Assembly: GCA_002723035.1 (NCBI GenBank)
Contig: PBNH01000008.1
Span: 55,026 to 98,343, forward strand
Source of the DNA: Rhodobiaceae bacterium
GTDB taxonomy: Bacteria; Pseudomonadota; Alphaproteobacteria; MED-G09
Reading direction: 5' to 3'
DNA: 43,318 nucleotides
A program made the translations under genes and the position numbers. The first letter of the stretch is position 1. Every line of letters starts with the position of its first letter. Shown here one piece after another: positions 1-8,269 of the stretch. The notes beneath the pieces are model-generated. The model was given only the letters and a program-made list of their open reading frames with translations. It was not told the DNA's origin and searched no databases.

Positions 1-152
1 ATCAGGCAAAAGAAATAGCTAATTCCATTTGGGAAAAAATAAATTTAGTTAATTTAAGTGAAAATATTCTTCCTACAAAAAATAGGGCTAACTTAATTTT
101 AAAAAAAAATATTAATCATGAGATTAATGAAATATGGTTAAGAAATATTTAA
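1..152 (+). CDS. coaA: Pantothenate kinase, type I (C-terminal fragment)
   Basis: An open frame entering from the left edge (first whole codon at base 3) encodes about 49 residues and stops with TAA at 150-152. Its end closely resembles the C-terminus of bacterial CoaA: a Trp-Glu-Lys-Ile-Asn stretch, then Glu-Asn-Ile-Leu-Pro-Thr, an Arg-Ala-x-Leu-Ile-Leu stretch and a closing Trp-Leu-Arg. CoaA phosphorylates pantothenate in the first step of coenzyme A synthesis in the cytoplasm. The catalytic core lies outside the window. The coenzyme A gene coaBC lies at the other end of the window but is not in the same operon. Confidence 0.75.
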   Translation, partial: QAKEIANSIWEKINLVNLSENILPTKNRANLILKKNINHEINEIWLRNI

Positions 153-170
153 TTATGATAAGATAAAAAT

Positions 171-986
171 ATGGGACAGAACACAAAAATATCAGTTATA
201 GGTGCAGCAGGAAAAATGGGCCAACAAATAATGCTTCAAGCCCAAGAATCAGATAATTTTACTCTAGTTGGGGCCATTGAGGCAAAAGGCTCTAGTTATT
301 TAAGTAATGACATTTCATCTTTCATTGGTGGTAAAGAAACAGGTATATTAGTAACAGATGATCCCTTAGAGTGTATTTTGAAATCAGATGCTATTATAGA
401 CTTTAGCTCTCCATCCTCTACTATCGAAATTTGTGAGCTTGTTGCTCAAGCTAGAAAGGTACATGTAATAGGTACGACGGGATTTGATGTGGCTGAGGAA
501 GAGAAGATTAAAGCCGCAGCAAGACACGCCACAATAATTAAGTCTGGAAATATGAGTCTCGGTATTAATGCTTTGCTTGGGACAGTAAAAAATCTCGCAA
601 AATCACTAGATAGTGATTGGGATATAGAAATATCCGATATGCATCATAAGGATAAGGTTGATTCTCCGTCTGGTACAGCATTAGAACTTGCTAGCGCAGC
701 CGCAGAGGGTCGAGAAATTGATCTTGAGTCGTCTTTAGATATTTCAAGAAATGGATCGGAGCTATCAAGAAAGAAAGGTGAAATTGGTATCGTTTCTCTT
801 AGAGGCGGAACAGTTATTGGTGATCACTCTGTCGTTTTTGCAGGGCAAGGTGAACGTATAGCTGTCTCCCATTTTGCTGAAAATAGAAATATTTTTGTAA
901 CCGGCGCCTTAAAGGCTGCAGAATGGGGGGTAGGTAAAGGACCGGGACTTTTTTCTGCATTAGATGTTCTTGGAATGGAAAATTAA
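171..986 (+). CDS. dapB: 4-hydroxy-tetrahydrodipicolinate reductase
   Basis: A 271-residue DapB, full length for the family. It reduces 4-hydroxy-tetrahydrodipicolinate with NAD(P)H in the diaminopimelate/lysine pathway, in the cytoplasm. The N-terminal Rossmann nucleotide loop Gly-Ala-Ala-Gly-Lys-Met-Gly is at residues 11-17. Further on are the Gly-Thr-Thr-Gly-Phe segment and the substrate-binding His-His-Lys-Asp-Lys-Val-Asp-Ser-Pro-Ser-Gly-Thr-Ala motif. The ATG at 171 has no strong Shine-Dalgarno site but places the nucleotide loop at the normal distance. It is followed 12 bases later by gpmA, and dapB-gpmA-nth is a common alphaproteobacterial order. Confidence 0.96.
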   Translation: MGQNTKISVIGAAGKMGQQIMLQAQESDNFTLVGAIEAKGSSYLSNDISSFIGGKETGILVTDDPLECILKSDAIIDFSSPSSTIEICELVAQARKVHVIGTTGFDVAEEEKIKAAARHATIIKSGNMSLGINALLGTVKNLAKSLDSDWDIEISDMHHKDKVDSPSGTALELASAAAEGREIDLESSLDISRNGSELSRKKGEIGIVSLRGGTVIGDHSVVFAGQGERIAVSHFAENRNIFVTGALKAAEWGVGKGPGLFSALDVLGMEN

Positions 987-998
987 AAGGAAGGCTTA

Positions 999-1604
999 AT
1001 GACTGATTTAACATTGATCCGACATGGTCAAAGTGACTGGAACAACAAAAACCTTTTTACTGGTTGGGAAAACCCAGGCCTTACTAGCGAGGGTATTGAT
1101 GAAGCTCATACCACTGGTGTTCTTTTAAAAAAACAAAATAAAATATATTCTTATATTTTTACCTCTCTTCTTGATAGGGCAATTAATACAGCAAATATTA
1201 TCTTAGAAGAGCTTGATCTTAATAGAATTAATGTAGTCAAGGACGAAGCATTAAATGAACGAGATTATGGTGAATTAACTGGGCTCAACAAAGATGATGC
1301 TAGAAAAAAATGGGGGAAGGATCAGGTTCACATTTGGAGAAGATCGTTTGATATTCCACCTCCAGGCGGAGAAAGTCTTAAAGATACGGCTGATAGGGTT
1401 ATTCCTTATTATGAGAAAAAAATTTTACCATTACTTTTTGAAGACAACAATATATTAGTAAGCGCCCATGGAAATTCTCTTAGGGCTCTAGTCATGCACA
1501 TTGAAGGTCTCTCGCCCGAGGAAATTTTGCAAAGAGAAATTGCTACAGGACAGCCCATATCATATGAGTTTTCTAATGGTAAATTTAACTTACAAAAATT
1601 ATAA
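999..1604 (+). CDS. gpmA: 2,3-bisphosphoglycerate-dependent phosphoglycerate mutase
   Basis: A 201-residue cofactor-dependent phosphoglycerate mutase, which interconverts 3- and 2-phosphoglycerate in glycolysis and gluconeogenesis. The phosphohistidine signature Leu-Ile-Arg-His-Gly is at residues 6-10, with catalytic His9, and is followed by the Asn-Leu-Phe-Thr-Gly-Trp substrate segment. The second catalytic histidine is in Ser-Ala-His-Gly-Asn-Ser (His157). An AAGGAAGG ribosome binding site precedes the ATG at 999. The length is slightly below the usual 206-211 residues of alphaproteobacterial forms. It lies between dapB and nth, probably in one transcript. Confidence 0.95.
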   Translation: MTDLTLIRHGQSDWNNKNLFTGWENPGLTSEGIDEAHTTGVLLKKQNKIYSYIFTSLLDRAINTANIILEELDLNRINVVKDEALNERDYGELTGLNKDDARKKWGKDQVHIWRRSFDIPPPGGESLKDTADRVIPYYEKKILPLLFEDNNILVSAHGNSLRALVMHIEGLSPEEILQREIATGQPISYEFSNGKFNLQKL

Positions 1605-1610
1605 TTTTAT

Positions 1611-2264
1611 ATGAACAGAAAAGAAAAAGCTAAAAAAGTCTATTCCATTTTAAAACAAACTTATAAAAGTACTCCTGTTCCGCTTGATCATGATGATCCA
1701 TATACTCTTTTAATTGCAGTACTTTTGTCTGCACAGTGTACAGATGAGAGGGTAAATAAAGTTACACCACATTTATTCAAAAAAGCAAAAACACCAAAGA
1801 AAATGACCAAGCTATCATATGAGGAGGTTTATTCTATTATTAAACCTTGTGGATTAGGTCCAAAAAAATCAAGAGCTATATTAGAGCTGTCCTCAATACT
1901 AGTAGATCAATTCAATTCAATTGTTCCGGATGATATTTCTTTATTAGAAAAATTACCTGGAGTAGGTCATAAAACGGCTTCAGTTGTTGTAAGTCAGGCA
2001 TTCAATATTCCGTCTTTTCCAGTTGACACACATATACATAGATTGGCACAAAGATGGGGGCTTACAAATGGAAAAAATGTAAAACAAACTGAGAAAGATC
2101 TTAAAAACTCATTTGATGAAGAGCATTGGAATAAATTACATTTGCAGATAATTTTTTGGGGCAGAGAGTTTTGTACTGCTCGATCATGTTGGGGGTTAGA
2201 GTGTAAAATATGCAAGGCTTGTAATCCAGGAAGGAAAAGAAAATTTATTCACAAAAAGCCTTAG
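1611..2264 (+). CDS. nth: Endonuclease III, variant Fe-S cysteine spacing
   Basis: A 217-residue DNA glycosylase/AP lyase of base excision repair that removes oxidised pyrimidines. The helix-hairpin-helix Leu-Pro-Gly-Val-Gly-His-Lys-Thr-Ala is at residues 115-123, with catalytic Lys121, followed by Val-Asp-Thr-His-Ile-His-Arg with catalytic Asp139. The C-terminal cysteines are C188, C193, C198, C201 and C204, instead of the classic C-x6-C-x2-C-x5-C of E. coli Nth. The cluster may be bound differently or lost. I recall a similar CPARGHD...CPIC form in PVC-group bacteria (from memory). The stop overlaps the end of the convergent dnaJ by 4 bases. Function is sure; metal binding is not. Confidence 0.92.
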   Translation: MNRKEKAKKVYSILKQTYKSTPVPLDHDDPYTLLIAVLLSAQCTDERVNKVTPHLFKKAKTPKKMTKLSYEEVYSIIKPCGLGPKKSRAILELSSILVDQFNSIVPDDISLLEKLPGVGHKTASVVVSQAFNIPSFPVDTHIHRLAQRWGLTNGKNVKQTEKDLKNSFDEEHWNKLHLQIIFWGREFCTARSCWGLECKICKACNPGRKRKFIHKKP

Positions 2265-3388
2265 CCAGTGAAAATTCTTTTTAAACTATCAAGATAACTA
2301 TTTGTTTCTGGGCTAGTATTTTTTTTATTAATTTCTGAGAATTCCTTTAGGATTCCCTTTTGTTTTTCATTAAGCTTTGTTGGAACTTCAACCCTTATTT
2401 CAACATAAAGGTCCCCTAACCTATTGGTCTGTAATACTGGCATTCCTTTGCCTTTTAAACGAAATTGCCTATTATTTTGACAGCCTTCTGGGATTGAAAT
2501 TCTTATTTTTTTTCCATCAGGGGTAGGCACCTCAATTTGACCGCCAAGAGCAGCTGTGACAAAATCTATTGGAACCTCGCTTAATAGGTCTGCTTCACTT
2601 CTTTTAAAAAATTCGTTTTCGTTTATTGATACAAAAACATAAAGATCGCCAAACGGTCCTCCGTTTTCTCCAGCCTCGCCCTCTCCCCCAAGTCTTATTC
2701 TTGTTCCCTCATCAACTCCGCGAGGAATATTTACAGACAGCTTTCTTTTTTTTCTTACTCTCCCTCTTCCTGAACAACTTCTGCATGGATTTTCTATTAG
2801 AGAGCCTTTTCCACCACATACGCTGCAAGTTCTTTCAAGTGTAAAAAATCCTTGTGTTGATCTTACGCTTCCAGAACCACCACAATGCTTACATGTTGAT
2901 CGGCCACTTCCAGAAGCAGCTCCGGTGCTATCGCAGTCATCACATCCAGTTGCTGAATTTATTGCTAACTCTTTTGTTGTTCCAAAGTATGCATCTTTTA
3001 GGTCTATCTTTATTTCAGCTCTTAAGTCTGAGCCACGCGCCTGTCTTTGTTGTCTCGAATTTTGTCCTGATCTTCCGGCAAAATCGCCAAATAGATCTTC
3101 AAAAATATCAGAAAAATTTCCACTAAATCCTCCACCACCGAAACCAGCACCCATTCCACTAGATTGTGTTCCAGCATGGCCAAATTGATCATATGTCGCT
3201 CTTGTTTGGGGATCCTTTAAATTTTCATAGGCCTCATTAATTTCTTTAAAACGAGTTTCTGCATTTTCATCTCCGCGATTACTATCGGGATGATTTTCTT
3301 TAGCCAAGTTTCTAAATGCTTTTTTTATTTCAGCATTCGATGCATTTTTTTGTACACCTAACACATCATAGTAATCTCTTTTTGCCAT
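2261..3388 (-). CDS. dnaJ: Chaperone protein DnaJ (Hsp40)
   Basis: A 375-residue full-length type I DnaJ, co-chaperone that stimulates DnaK ATPase and delivers unfolded substrates in the cytoplasm. The J domain with His-Pro-Asp at residues 33-35 is followed by a Gly/Phe-rich linker around residues 75-100. Next come four CxxCxGxG-type zinc repeats (one reads C-D-D-C-D-S-T-G, the others C-x-x-C-G/S-G-x-G) and the C-terminal substrate-binding domains. It lies 31 bases downstream of dnaK and is presumably cotranscribed from the heat-shock promoter in front of dnaK. Confidence 0.97.
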   Translation of the reverse strand: MAKRDYYDVLGVQKNASNAEIKKAFRNLAKENHPDSNRGDENAETRFKEINEAYENLKDPQTRATYDQFGHAGTQSSGMGAGFGGGGFSGNFSDIFEDLFGDFAGRSGQNSRQQRQARGSDLRAEIKIDLKDAYFGTTKELAINSATGCDDCDSTGAASGSGRSTCKHCGGSGSVRSTQGFFTLERTCSVCGGKGSLIENPCRSCSGRGRVRKKRKLSVNIPRGVDEGTRIRLGGEGEAGENGGPFGDLYVFVSINENEFFKRSEADLLSEVPIDFVTAALGGQIEVPTPDGKKIRISIPEGCQNNRQFRLKGKGMPVLQTNRLGDLYVEIRVEVPTKLNEKQKGILKEFSEINKKNTSPETNSYLDSLKRIFTG

Positions 3389-3419
3389 ATAAAGCGATCC
3401 GGTTTTTTAATCTTTAAAG

Positions 3420-5345
3420 TTAATTTTTTTCTTCTTCTTTAACAGTTTCTTCCTCTTCTTTTACTTCTTCAAAGTCGGCATCAACTATATCAGCGTCTTC
3501 GGTTTTATTATCACCTTGATTTTCATCACCTGAATTTTCTTGTTCTTGTTGATAAAGTTTTTCACCTATTTTCATTGCGGCCTGTGATAGTGTTGCGGTT
3601 TTTTCTTGTATAGCAGCTAAGTCATCATTGTCTAATACTTCTTTAAGGTCTTTTATTGCAGCTTCAACTGGATTTTTTTCTTCATCTGTAATTTTATCAC
3701 CAGCATCAGTAATACCTTTTTCTGCAGAATGAATGATTGCTTCTGCTTGATTTTTGGCATCAACAAGCTCTCTAACTTTTTTATCAGCTTCAGCATTTGC
3801 TTCAGCTTCTTTTATCATATTTTCAATCTCATCATCGCTAAGGCCGCCCGACGCTTCGATTGTTATTTTTTGTTCTTTTCCTGTTGCTTTGTCGGTTGCG
3901 GAAACAGAGACAATACCATTAGCATCAATATCAAATGCAACATCGATTTGGGGTATTCCTCTAGGAGCAGGACTTATGCCTTCTAAATTGAATTGACCCA
4001 AAAGCTTATTATCGTTAGCCATCTCTCTTTCACCTTGAAATACTCTTATAGTTACAGCAGATTGGTTGTCTTCGGCTGTTGAAAAAACTTGAGATTTTTT
4101 TGTTGGGATAGTTGTGTTTTTGTCAATCAGTCTTGTAAATACACCACCTAAAGTTTCAATTCCTAATGACAGCGGTGTAACATCAAGAAGCAATACATCT
4201 TTTACGTCACCCTGAAGAACACCAGCCTGAATTGCTGCTCCCATAGCAACAACTTCATCTGGATTAACAGACATATTTGGCTCTTTATTAAAGAATTCTT
4301 TTACTGCTTCTCTTATTTTTGGCATTCTAGTTTGTCCACCAACTAAAACAACTTCGTCAATTTTTGATGCATCAACGCCAGCGTCTTTAAGCGCAGCCTT
4401 GCAAGGTTTAATTGTTCTTTCAATAAGCTTTTCGACTAAGCTTTCTAAAGAAGCTCTAGTAAGTTTCTGAGTTAAATGTTTCGGACCTGTTTGGTCTGCA
4501 GTTATGAAAGGAAGGTTAACTTCAGTTTGTGAGGCAGATGATAATTCTATTTTTGCCTTTTCAGCCGCTTCTTTAAGTCTTTGAAGAGCTAGTTTATCCT
4601 CTCTTAAGTCAACATTATTTTCTTTTTTAAACACATCAGCAAGATGATTTACAAGGAGGGTATCGAAATCTTCACCACCTAAAAAGGTGTCACCATTTGT
4701 TGATTTAACCTCAAAAACACCATCTCCAATTTCAAGTATTGAAATATCAAATGTTCCTCCGCCTAAATCGTAAACAGCAATTAACTTACCTTCTTTTTTT
4801 TCTAAACCATAAGAAAGTGCCGCCGCAGTAGGCTCATTAATTATTCTTAAAACTTCTAATCCTGCTATTTTACCTGCATCTTTTGTAGCCTGTCTCTGTG
4901 CATCATTAAAATATGCCGGAACTGTAATTACAGCTTGATCAACTTTTTCTCCAAGGTAATCTTCGGCTGTTTCTTTCATTTTTTGAAGTATGAAGGCTGA
5001 AATTTGTGCTGGAGAGTATTTTTCGCCCTCAGCTTCAACATAAGCATCGCCATTATCACCTTTAACGATATTATACGGAACCATACCCTGATCTTCTTTA
5101 GTAGCTGGATCGTCAAAAGATCTACCAATTAGACGTTTTACCGCAAAGAGAGTATTTGTTGGATTTGTTACTGCTTGCCTCTTAGCAGGTTGGCCGATTA
5201 ATCTTTTCTTTTCTTCATCAAAAGAAACCATAGATGGGGTAGTTCTAGCCCCTTCCGCGTTTTCTAAAACTTTTGGCTGTGATCCTTCCATAATGGAAAC
5301 ACAACTGTTAGTGGTTCCTAAGTCAATACCTATAACTCTACCCAT
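3420..5345 (-). CDS. dnaK: Chaperone protein DnaK (Hsp70)
   Basis: A 641-residue Hsp70 chaperone, normal length. The N-terminal actin-like ATPase starts with Gly-Ile-Asp-Leu-Gly-Thr-Thr-Asn-Ser (residues 6-14). The second phosphate motif is Tyr-Asp-Leu-Gly-Gly-Gly-Thr-Phe-Asp, and the interdomain linker reads Asp-Val-Leu-Leu-Leu-Asp-Val-Thr-Pro. The substrate-binding domain and helical lid follow, and the tail is very acidic (poly-Glu). A GGGAG ribosome binding site lies just ahead of the ATG. It sits between grpE and dnaJ; the promoter at 5390-5417 fits sigma-32 control. No CIRCE operator was found, so HrcA repression is unlikely here. Confidence 0.98.
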   Translation of the reverse strand: MGRVIGIDLGTTNSCVSIMEGSQPKVLENAEGARTTPSMVSFDEEKKRLIGQPAKRQAVTNPTNTLFAVKRLIGRSFDDPATKEDQGMVPYNIVKGDNGDAYVEAEGEKYSPAQISAFILQKMKETAEDYLGEKVDQAVITVPAYFNDAQRQATKDAGKIAGLEVLRIINEPTAAALSYGLEKKEGKLIAVYDLGGGTFDISILEIGDGVFEVKSTNGDTFLGGEDFDTLLVNHLADVFKKENNVDLREDKLALQRLKEAAEKAKIELSSASQTEVNLPFITADQTGPKHLTQKLTRASLESLVEKLIERTIKPCKAALKDAGVDASKIDEVVLVGGQTRMPKIREAVKEFFNKEPNMSVNPDEVVAMGAAIQAGVLQGDVKDVLLLDVTPLSLGIETLGGVFTRLIDKNTTIPTKKSQVFSTAEDNQSAVTIRVFQGEREMANDNKLLGQFNLEGISPAPRGIPQIDVAFDIDANGIVSVSATDKATGKEQKITIEASGGLSDDEIENMIKEAEANAEADKKVRELVDAKNQAEAIIHSAEKGITDAGDKITDEEKNPVEAAIKDLKEVLDNDDLAAIQEKTATLSQAAMKIGEKLYQQEQENSGDENQGDNKTEDADIVDADFEEVKEEEETVKEEEKN

Positions 5346-5389
5346 GACAATACTCCCTTTTGTTTGGATATAAATTTAATACTTTGCTT

Positions 5390-5417
5390 ATATGGTTACT
5401 GTTTTTTTTCTTACAAG
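5390..5417 (-). promoter_or_regulatory. Probable heat-shock (RpoH/sigma-32) promoter of dnaK
   Basis: In the 88-base grpE-dnaK gap the minus strand reads CTTGTAA (5411-5417), then 13 bases, then AACCATAT (5390-5397). This is close to the sigma-32 consensus CTTGAAA - 11 to 15 bases - CCCCATNT. The predicted start point, near 5383, lies about 37 bases ahead of the dnaK ATG. It would let dnaK-dnaJ be induced separately from grpE. The motif was seen by eye; no start-site data are available. Confidence 0.65.
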
Positions 5418-5433
5418 AGTGTATTTAAAAAAA

Positions 5434-5970
5434 TTATTTTTTTGACGAAACACCTACTTTTGCAGCCCTAATCAGTCTTTTATCAATTACGTAACCAACT
5501 TCGATTACCTGAGTAACAAAACCCGGCTCATGGTCATCAGACTCAGCCTCAAAAAGAGCTTCATGAAAGAGCGGATCAAATTTCTCATTAATAGGGTTGA
5601 TTTGCTGGATGCCATGTTTTTCAAGTAAATTAATAATATCTTTTTCAGTAGCAGAAATACCTTCTACAAAAGACTCGTAATTTATCTCATCAGAGCCTTT
5701 TAAAGACGCAAGAGCTCTTTCAATATTATCTAATACAGGAACAAAATCTTTTACAAAAAGACTTATGCCAATTTTATAGGCTTCAGTCCTTTCTTTTTCT
5801 GATCTTTTTCTTATATTTTCAATTTCAGCAGCTGATCTAAGAAGTTTATCTTCTAATTCCTTAACTTTGTCTTCCAATGATATTTCTTCAAGTTGACTCT
5901 TAGCTTCATTTTCTTTTTTCGCCGAGTTTTCCTCTACATTGTTTTCCTGATCTTCCTTTTCTTCTTCCAT
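5434..5970 (-). CDS. grpE: Nucleotide exchange factor GrpE
   Basis: A 178-residue GrpE, the ADP/ATP exchange factor of DnaK. The N-terminus is highly acidic and low in complexity. A long coiled coil spans about residues 25-75 and contains the conserved Glu-Ile-Glu-Asn-Ile-Arg-Lys-Arg segment. The C-terminal beta domain ends with Gly-Tyr-x-x-x-x-Arg-x-Ile-Arg-Ala-Ala-Lys-Val-Gly-Val, the family signature. It stands upstream of dnaK and is divergent from rph. In many Alphaproteobacteria hrcA lies between rph and grpE; here only 133 bases separate them. Confidence 0.95.
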   Translation of the reverse strand: MEEEKEDQENNVEENSAKKENEAKSQLEEISLEDKVKELEDKLLRSAAEIENIRKRSEKERTEAYKIGISLFVKDFVPVLDNIERALASLKGSDEINYESFVEGISATEKDIINLLEKHGIQQINPINEKFDPLFHEALFEAESDDHEPGFVTQVIEVGYVIDKRLIRAAKVGVSSKK

Positions 5971-5999
5971 TTTATGCCCCTAATAATTATGCTTTAACA

Positions 6000-6037
6000 A
6001 TAACACAGTTGAAATTCATAGCGTTATATTGTGTTAT
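6000..6037. repeat. Inverted repeat in the grpE/rph divergent region
   Basis: ATAACACA (6000-6007) and TGTGTTAT (6030-6037) form an exact 8-base dyad separated by 22 bases in the gap between divergent grpE and rph. It does not match the CIRCE operator. It overlaps the region where promoters of both genes should lie, so it could be an operator, but the short arms make chance possible. Confidence 0.3.
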
Positions 6038-6038
6038 G
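6010..6038 (+). promoter_or_regulatory. Possible sigma-70 promoter for rph
   Basis: TTGAAA (6010-6015), a 17-base spacer and TGTTAT (6033-6038) match the vegetative consensus at 5/6 and 4/6 positions, about 65 bases ahead of the rph ATG. In a sequence this AT-rich such matches arise easily, so the call is tentative. Confidence 0.35.
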
Positions 6039-6103
6039 TGTGATATATAAAATAATTTTTCAACCCATAAATAAAATAAATATTAATTTTTTTGAGATAA
6101 ATT

Positions 6104-6826
6104 ATGAAAAGATCCTCCGGAAGAAAATATAACGAGCTTAGAAAAATTGAAATTGATATTGGTGTTTCAAAACATGCTGAGGGGTCATGCTTGGTAAAAT
6201 TTGGAGATACACATGTTTTATGTACAGCATCAGTTGGAAATAAGGTCCCTCCATGGTTAAGAAATTCTGGAAGTGGATGGGTTACTGCTGAATATGGAAT
6301 GCTGCCAAGATCAACCTCTGAAAGGATGAGAAGAGAGTCTTCTAATGGTAAACAAAGCGGAAGAACACAAGAAATCCAAAGACTAATTGGTAGATCCTTA
6401 AGATCAATTATTGATTTAAAAAAATTAGGAGAATATCAAATAAGTATTGATTGCGATGTAATTCAGGCTGATGGAGGAACAAGAACTGCCTCAATTTCAG
6501 GCGCCTGGGTTGCTTTAAAGCAATCAATTAATTCTCTTTTGAACTCAAGGGATCTTTTAATAGATCCTATTATTGGATGTATAGGAGCAGTTTCGTGCGG
6601 AATTTATGAAAATACCTCAATTCTTGATCTTGATTATGAGGAGGACTCAAAAGCCGATGTAGATGCAAATTTCGTTTTAACTGATTATGGAGGTATTGTG
6701 GAGGTTCAAGCAACAGCTGAAACTCTTCCATTTTCTCAACAAAAATATTCTGAGCTTTTTGCCTTAGCTAAGAAGGGTATTAGTGAAATTAATACTATTC
6801 AAAAAAAATGTTTGAAACTTAAATGA
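6104..6826 (+). CDS. rph: Ribonuclease PH
   Basis: A 240-residue phosphorolytic 3'-5' exoribonuclease that trims the 3' ends of tRNA precursors. The whole length is one RNase PH domain: an N-terminal Arg-x-x-Gly-Arg, the Glu-Tyr-Gly-Met-Leu-Pro-Arg-Ser-Thr segment (about residues 63-71), and the [11 protein letters not shown] catalytic region. Length is typical (about 238). Its stop codon overlaps the ATG of rdgB (ATGA), indicating translational coupling. The second phosphorolytic exonuclease of the window, pnp, is far downstream. Confidence 0.96.
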   Translation: MKRSSGRKYNELRKIEIDIGVSKHAEGSCLVKFGDTHVLCTASVGNKVPPWLRNSGSGWVTAEYGMLPRSTSERMRRESSNGKQSGRTQEIQRLIGRSLRSIIDLKKLGEYQISIDCDVIQADGGTRTASISGAWVALKQSINSLLNSRDLLIDPIIGCIGAVSCGIYENTSILDLDYEEDSKADVDANFVLTDYGGIVEVQATAETLPFSQQKYSELFALAKKGISEINTIQKKCLKLK

Positions 6827-7431
6827 AAAAAAAAATTAATAATGAAGAAATTGTTATTGCAAGTCATAATAACGGTAAGGTCGTCGAAATTAGGGATCTT
6901 TTAAAAAATTATGATCTTAAAATATTATCCTCTAGAGATTTAGGAATCGAGGAACCTGAAGAGAATGGTTCTTCTTTTGAGGAAAATGCGATCATTAAAT
7001 CATCGATAACTTCAACACTATCAAAGACTGTATCTCTTTCAGATGACTCTGGATTATGTGTCAATGCTCTTGGCGGACAGCCGGGTATTTATTCAGCTAG
7101 GTGGGCTGGTCCAGATAAAGACTTTCTATATGCTGCAGAAAAGATCCACGAAAACCTCTTAGAAAAAGGAGCCGATGATTATTCAGCATATTTTATTTGT
7201 GTTCTTGCAGTATCTTGGCCTGATGGTGATCATAAAGTTTTTAAAGGAAGAGTTGACGGCAATCTCTCATTTCCTCCTCGCGGAGATAACGGATTTGGTT
7301 ATGATCCTATTTTTATACCATTGGGCTACGAACAAACATTTGGAGAAATGGAGCCAGAATTTAAGCATAGTATTTCGCACAGAAGCCATGCTTTTAATTT
7401 ATTTTCAAAGGAGCTGCTGATTGAAAAATAA
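6823..7431 (+). CDS. rdgB: Non-canonical purine NTP pyrophosphatase (RdgB/HAM1)
   Basis: A 202-residue ITP/XTP/dITP pyrophosphatase that clears deaminated purine nucleotides from the pool. The family motifs are present: Ala-Ser-His-Asn-Asn-Gly-Lys near the N-terminus, Ser-Asp-Asp-Ser-Gly-Leu in the middle, [11 protein letters not shown], and Ser-His-Arg-x-x-Ala near the C-terminus. It begins inside the rph stop codon and overlaps rsmI by 11 bases. The rph-rdgB pair is conserved in Alphaproteobacteria. hemW, which usually follows, is absent here. Confidence 0.95.
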   Translation: MKKKINNEEIVIASHNNGKVVEIRDLLKNYDLKILSSRDLGIEEPEENGSSFEENAIIKSSITSTLSKTVSLSDDSGLCVNALGGQPGIYSARWAGPDKDFLYAAEKIHENLLEKGADDYSAYFICVLAVSWPDGDHKVFKGRVDGNLSFPPRGDNGFGYDPIFIPLGYEQTFGEMEPEFKHSISHRSHAFNLFSKELLIEK

Positions 7432-8269
7432 TAAAGAGGGAAAGTTAACTATAATATCTTTACCAATAGGTAATTTAAAAGACATTACTATTCGAGCCCT
7501 TGAAGAGCTTCAATCCTCTGATTTAATTTTTTGTGAAGACAAAAGAATAACAATCAAACTCTTAAATCATTATAATATAAAAAATAAATTGATGTCTTAC
7601 AATGAACATAGTGACATGAGCACTAGAGAATTTATAATTAACCAAATTAATAAAGGAAAAAATATTTCTCTTGTTTCTGATGCTGGTACCCCTTTAATAT
7701 CAGACCCTGGATATAAATTAATTAGAGAGTTAAAGAAAGAAAATTTGACAGTAACGTCATGTCCTGGCCCTTCATCGCCAATAACTGCTATAACTTTAGC
7801 AGGCCTCCCATCAGATAAATTTTTCTTTTCAGGTTTTTTACCGGTAAAATTAAAAGCAAGAAAAGATTATCTACAAAAAATAAAAAATATTGAATCAACT
7901 ATAATTTTTTTCGAAAGCCCAAATAGAATCGTTAAAAGTTTAGAGACAATTTTAGAGATATTTGGGGATAGAAATATTTCTATATGTAGAGAGCTTACTA
8001 AAAAATTTGAAGAAGTGATAACTTTAAAAGTAAGCGAGGCTATTAAAAATCTATCCTCCAGAGATAATATTAAAGGTGAGATCGTTATTGTAATTGAGGG
8101 AAAAGTAAAAAAAGATAAATCTCAAAATTTAGAAACTATTTTAAAAGATGCACTTAAATCAATGTCACTATCTGATGCTGCTAAAGAAATATCTAAATAT
8201 ACTAATTTTTCAAAAAAAGAAGTATATAATGCAGCCTTAGTTTTAAAGGATGAGAAAAATGAGCATTAA
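7421..8269 (+). CDS. rsmI: 16S rRNA 2'-O-ribose C1402 methyltransferase RsmI
   Basis: A 282-residue SAM-dependent tetrapyrrole methylase-fold enzyme that 2'-O-methylates C1402 in the ribosomal P site. Motifs are Leu-Pro-Ile-Gly-Asn-Leu at the N-terminus, Glu-Asp-Lys-Arg, Val-Ser-Asp-Ala-Gly-Thr-Pro-x-Ile-Ser-Asp-Pro-Gly, and Pro-Gly-Pro-Ser-Ser-Pro-Ile-Thr-Ala. The start is TTG at 7421, chosen because AAGGAG lies 7 bases upstream and the first motif falls at the usual place. It overlaps both neighbours. yraN, normally between rsmI and gshB, is missing. Confidence 0.95.
   Translation: MKNNKEGKLTIISLPIGNLKDITIRALEELQSSDLIFCEDKRITIKLLNHYNIKNKLMSYNEHSDMSTREFIINQINKGKNISLVSDAGTPLISDPGYKLIRELKKENLTVTSCPGPSSPITAITLAGLPSDKFFFSGFLPVKLKARKDYLQKIKNIESTIIFFESPNRIVKSLETILEIFGDRNISICRELTKKFEEVITLKVSEAIKNLSSRDNIKGEIVIVIEGKVKKDKSQNLETILKDALKSMSLSDAAKEISKYTNFSKKEVYNAALVLKDEKNEH

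Noticed and set aside
2626-3188. Several plus-strand open frames opposite dnaJ
   Set aside because: They lie wholly antisense to the well-conserved dnaJ zinc-finger region, have no start signals and are rich in Leu/His/Phe as expected for shadow frames.
5971-6103. CIRCE operator upstream of grpE
   Set aside because: The expected TTAGCACTC-N9-GAGTGCTAA is absent; the only dyad there is ATAACACA/TGTGTTAT with a 22-base spacer.
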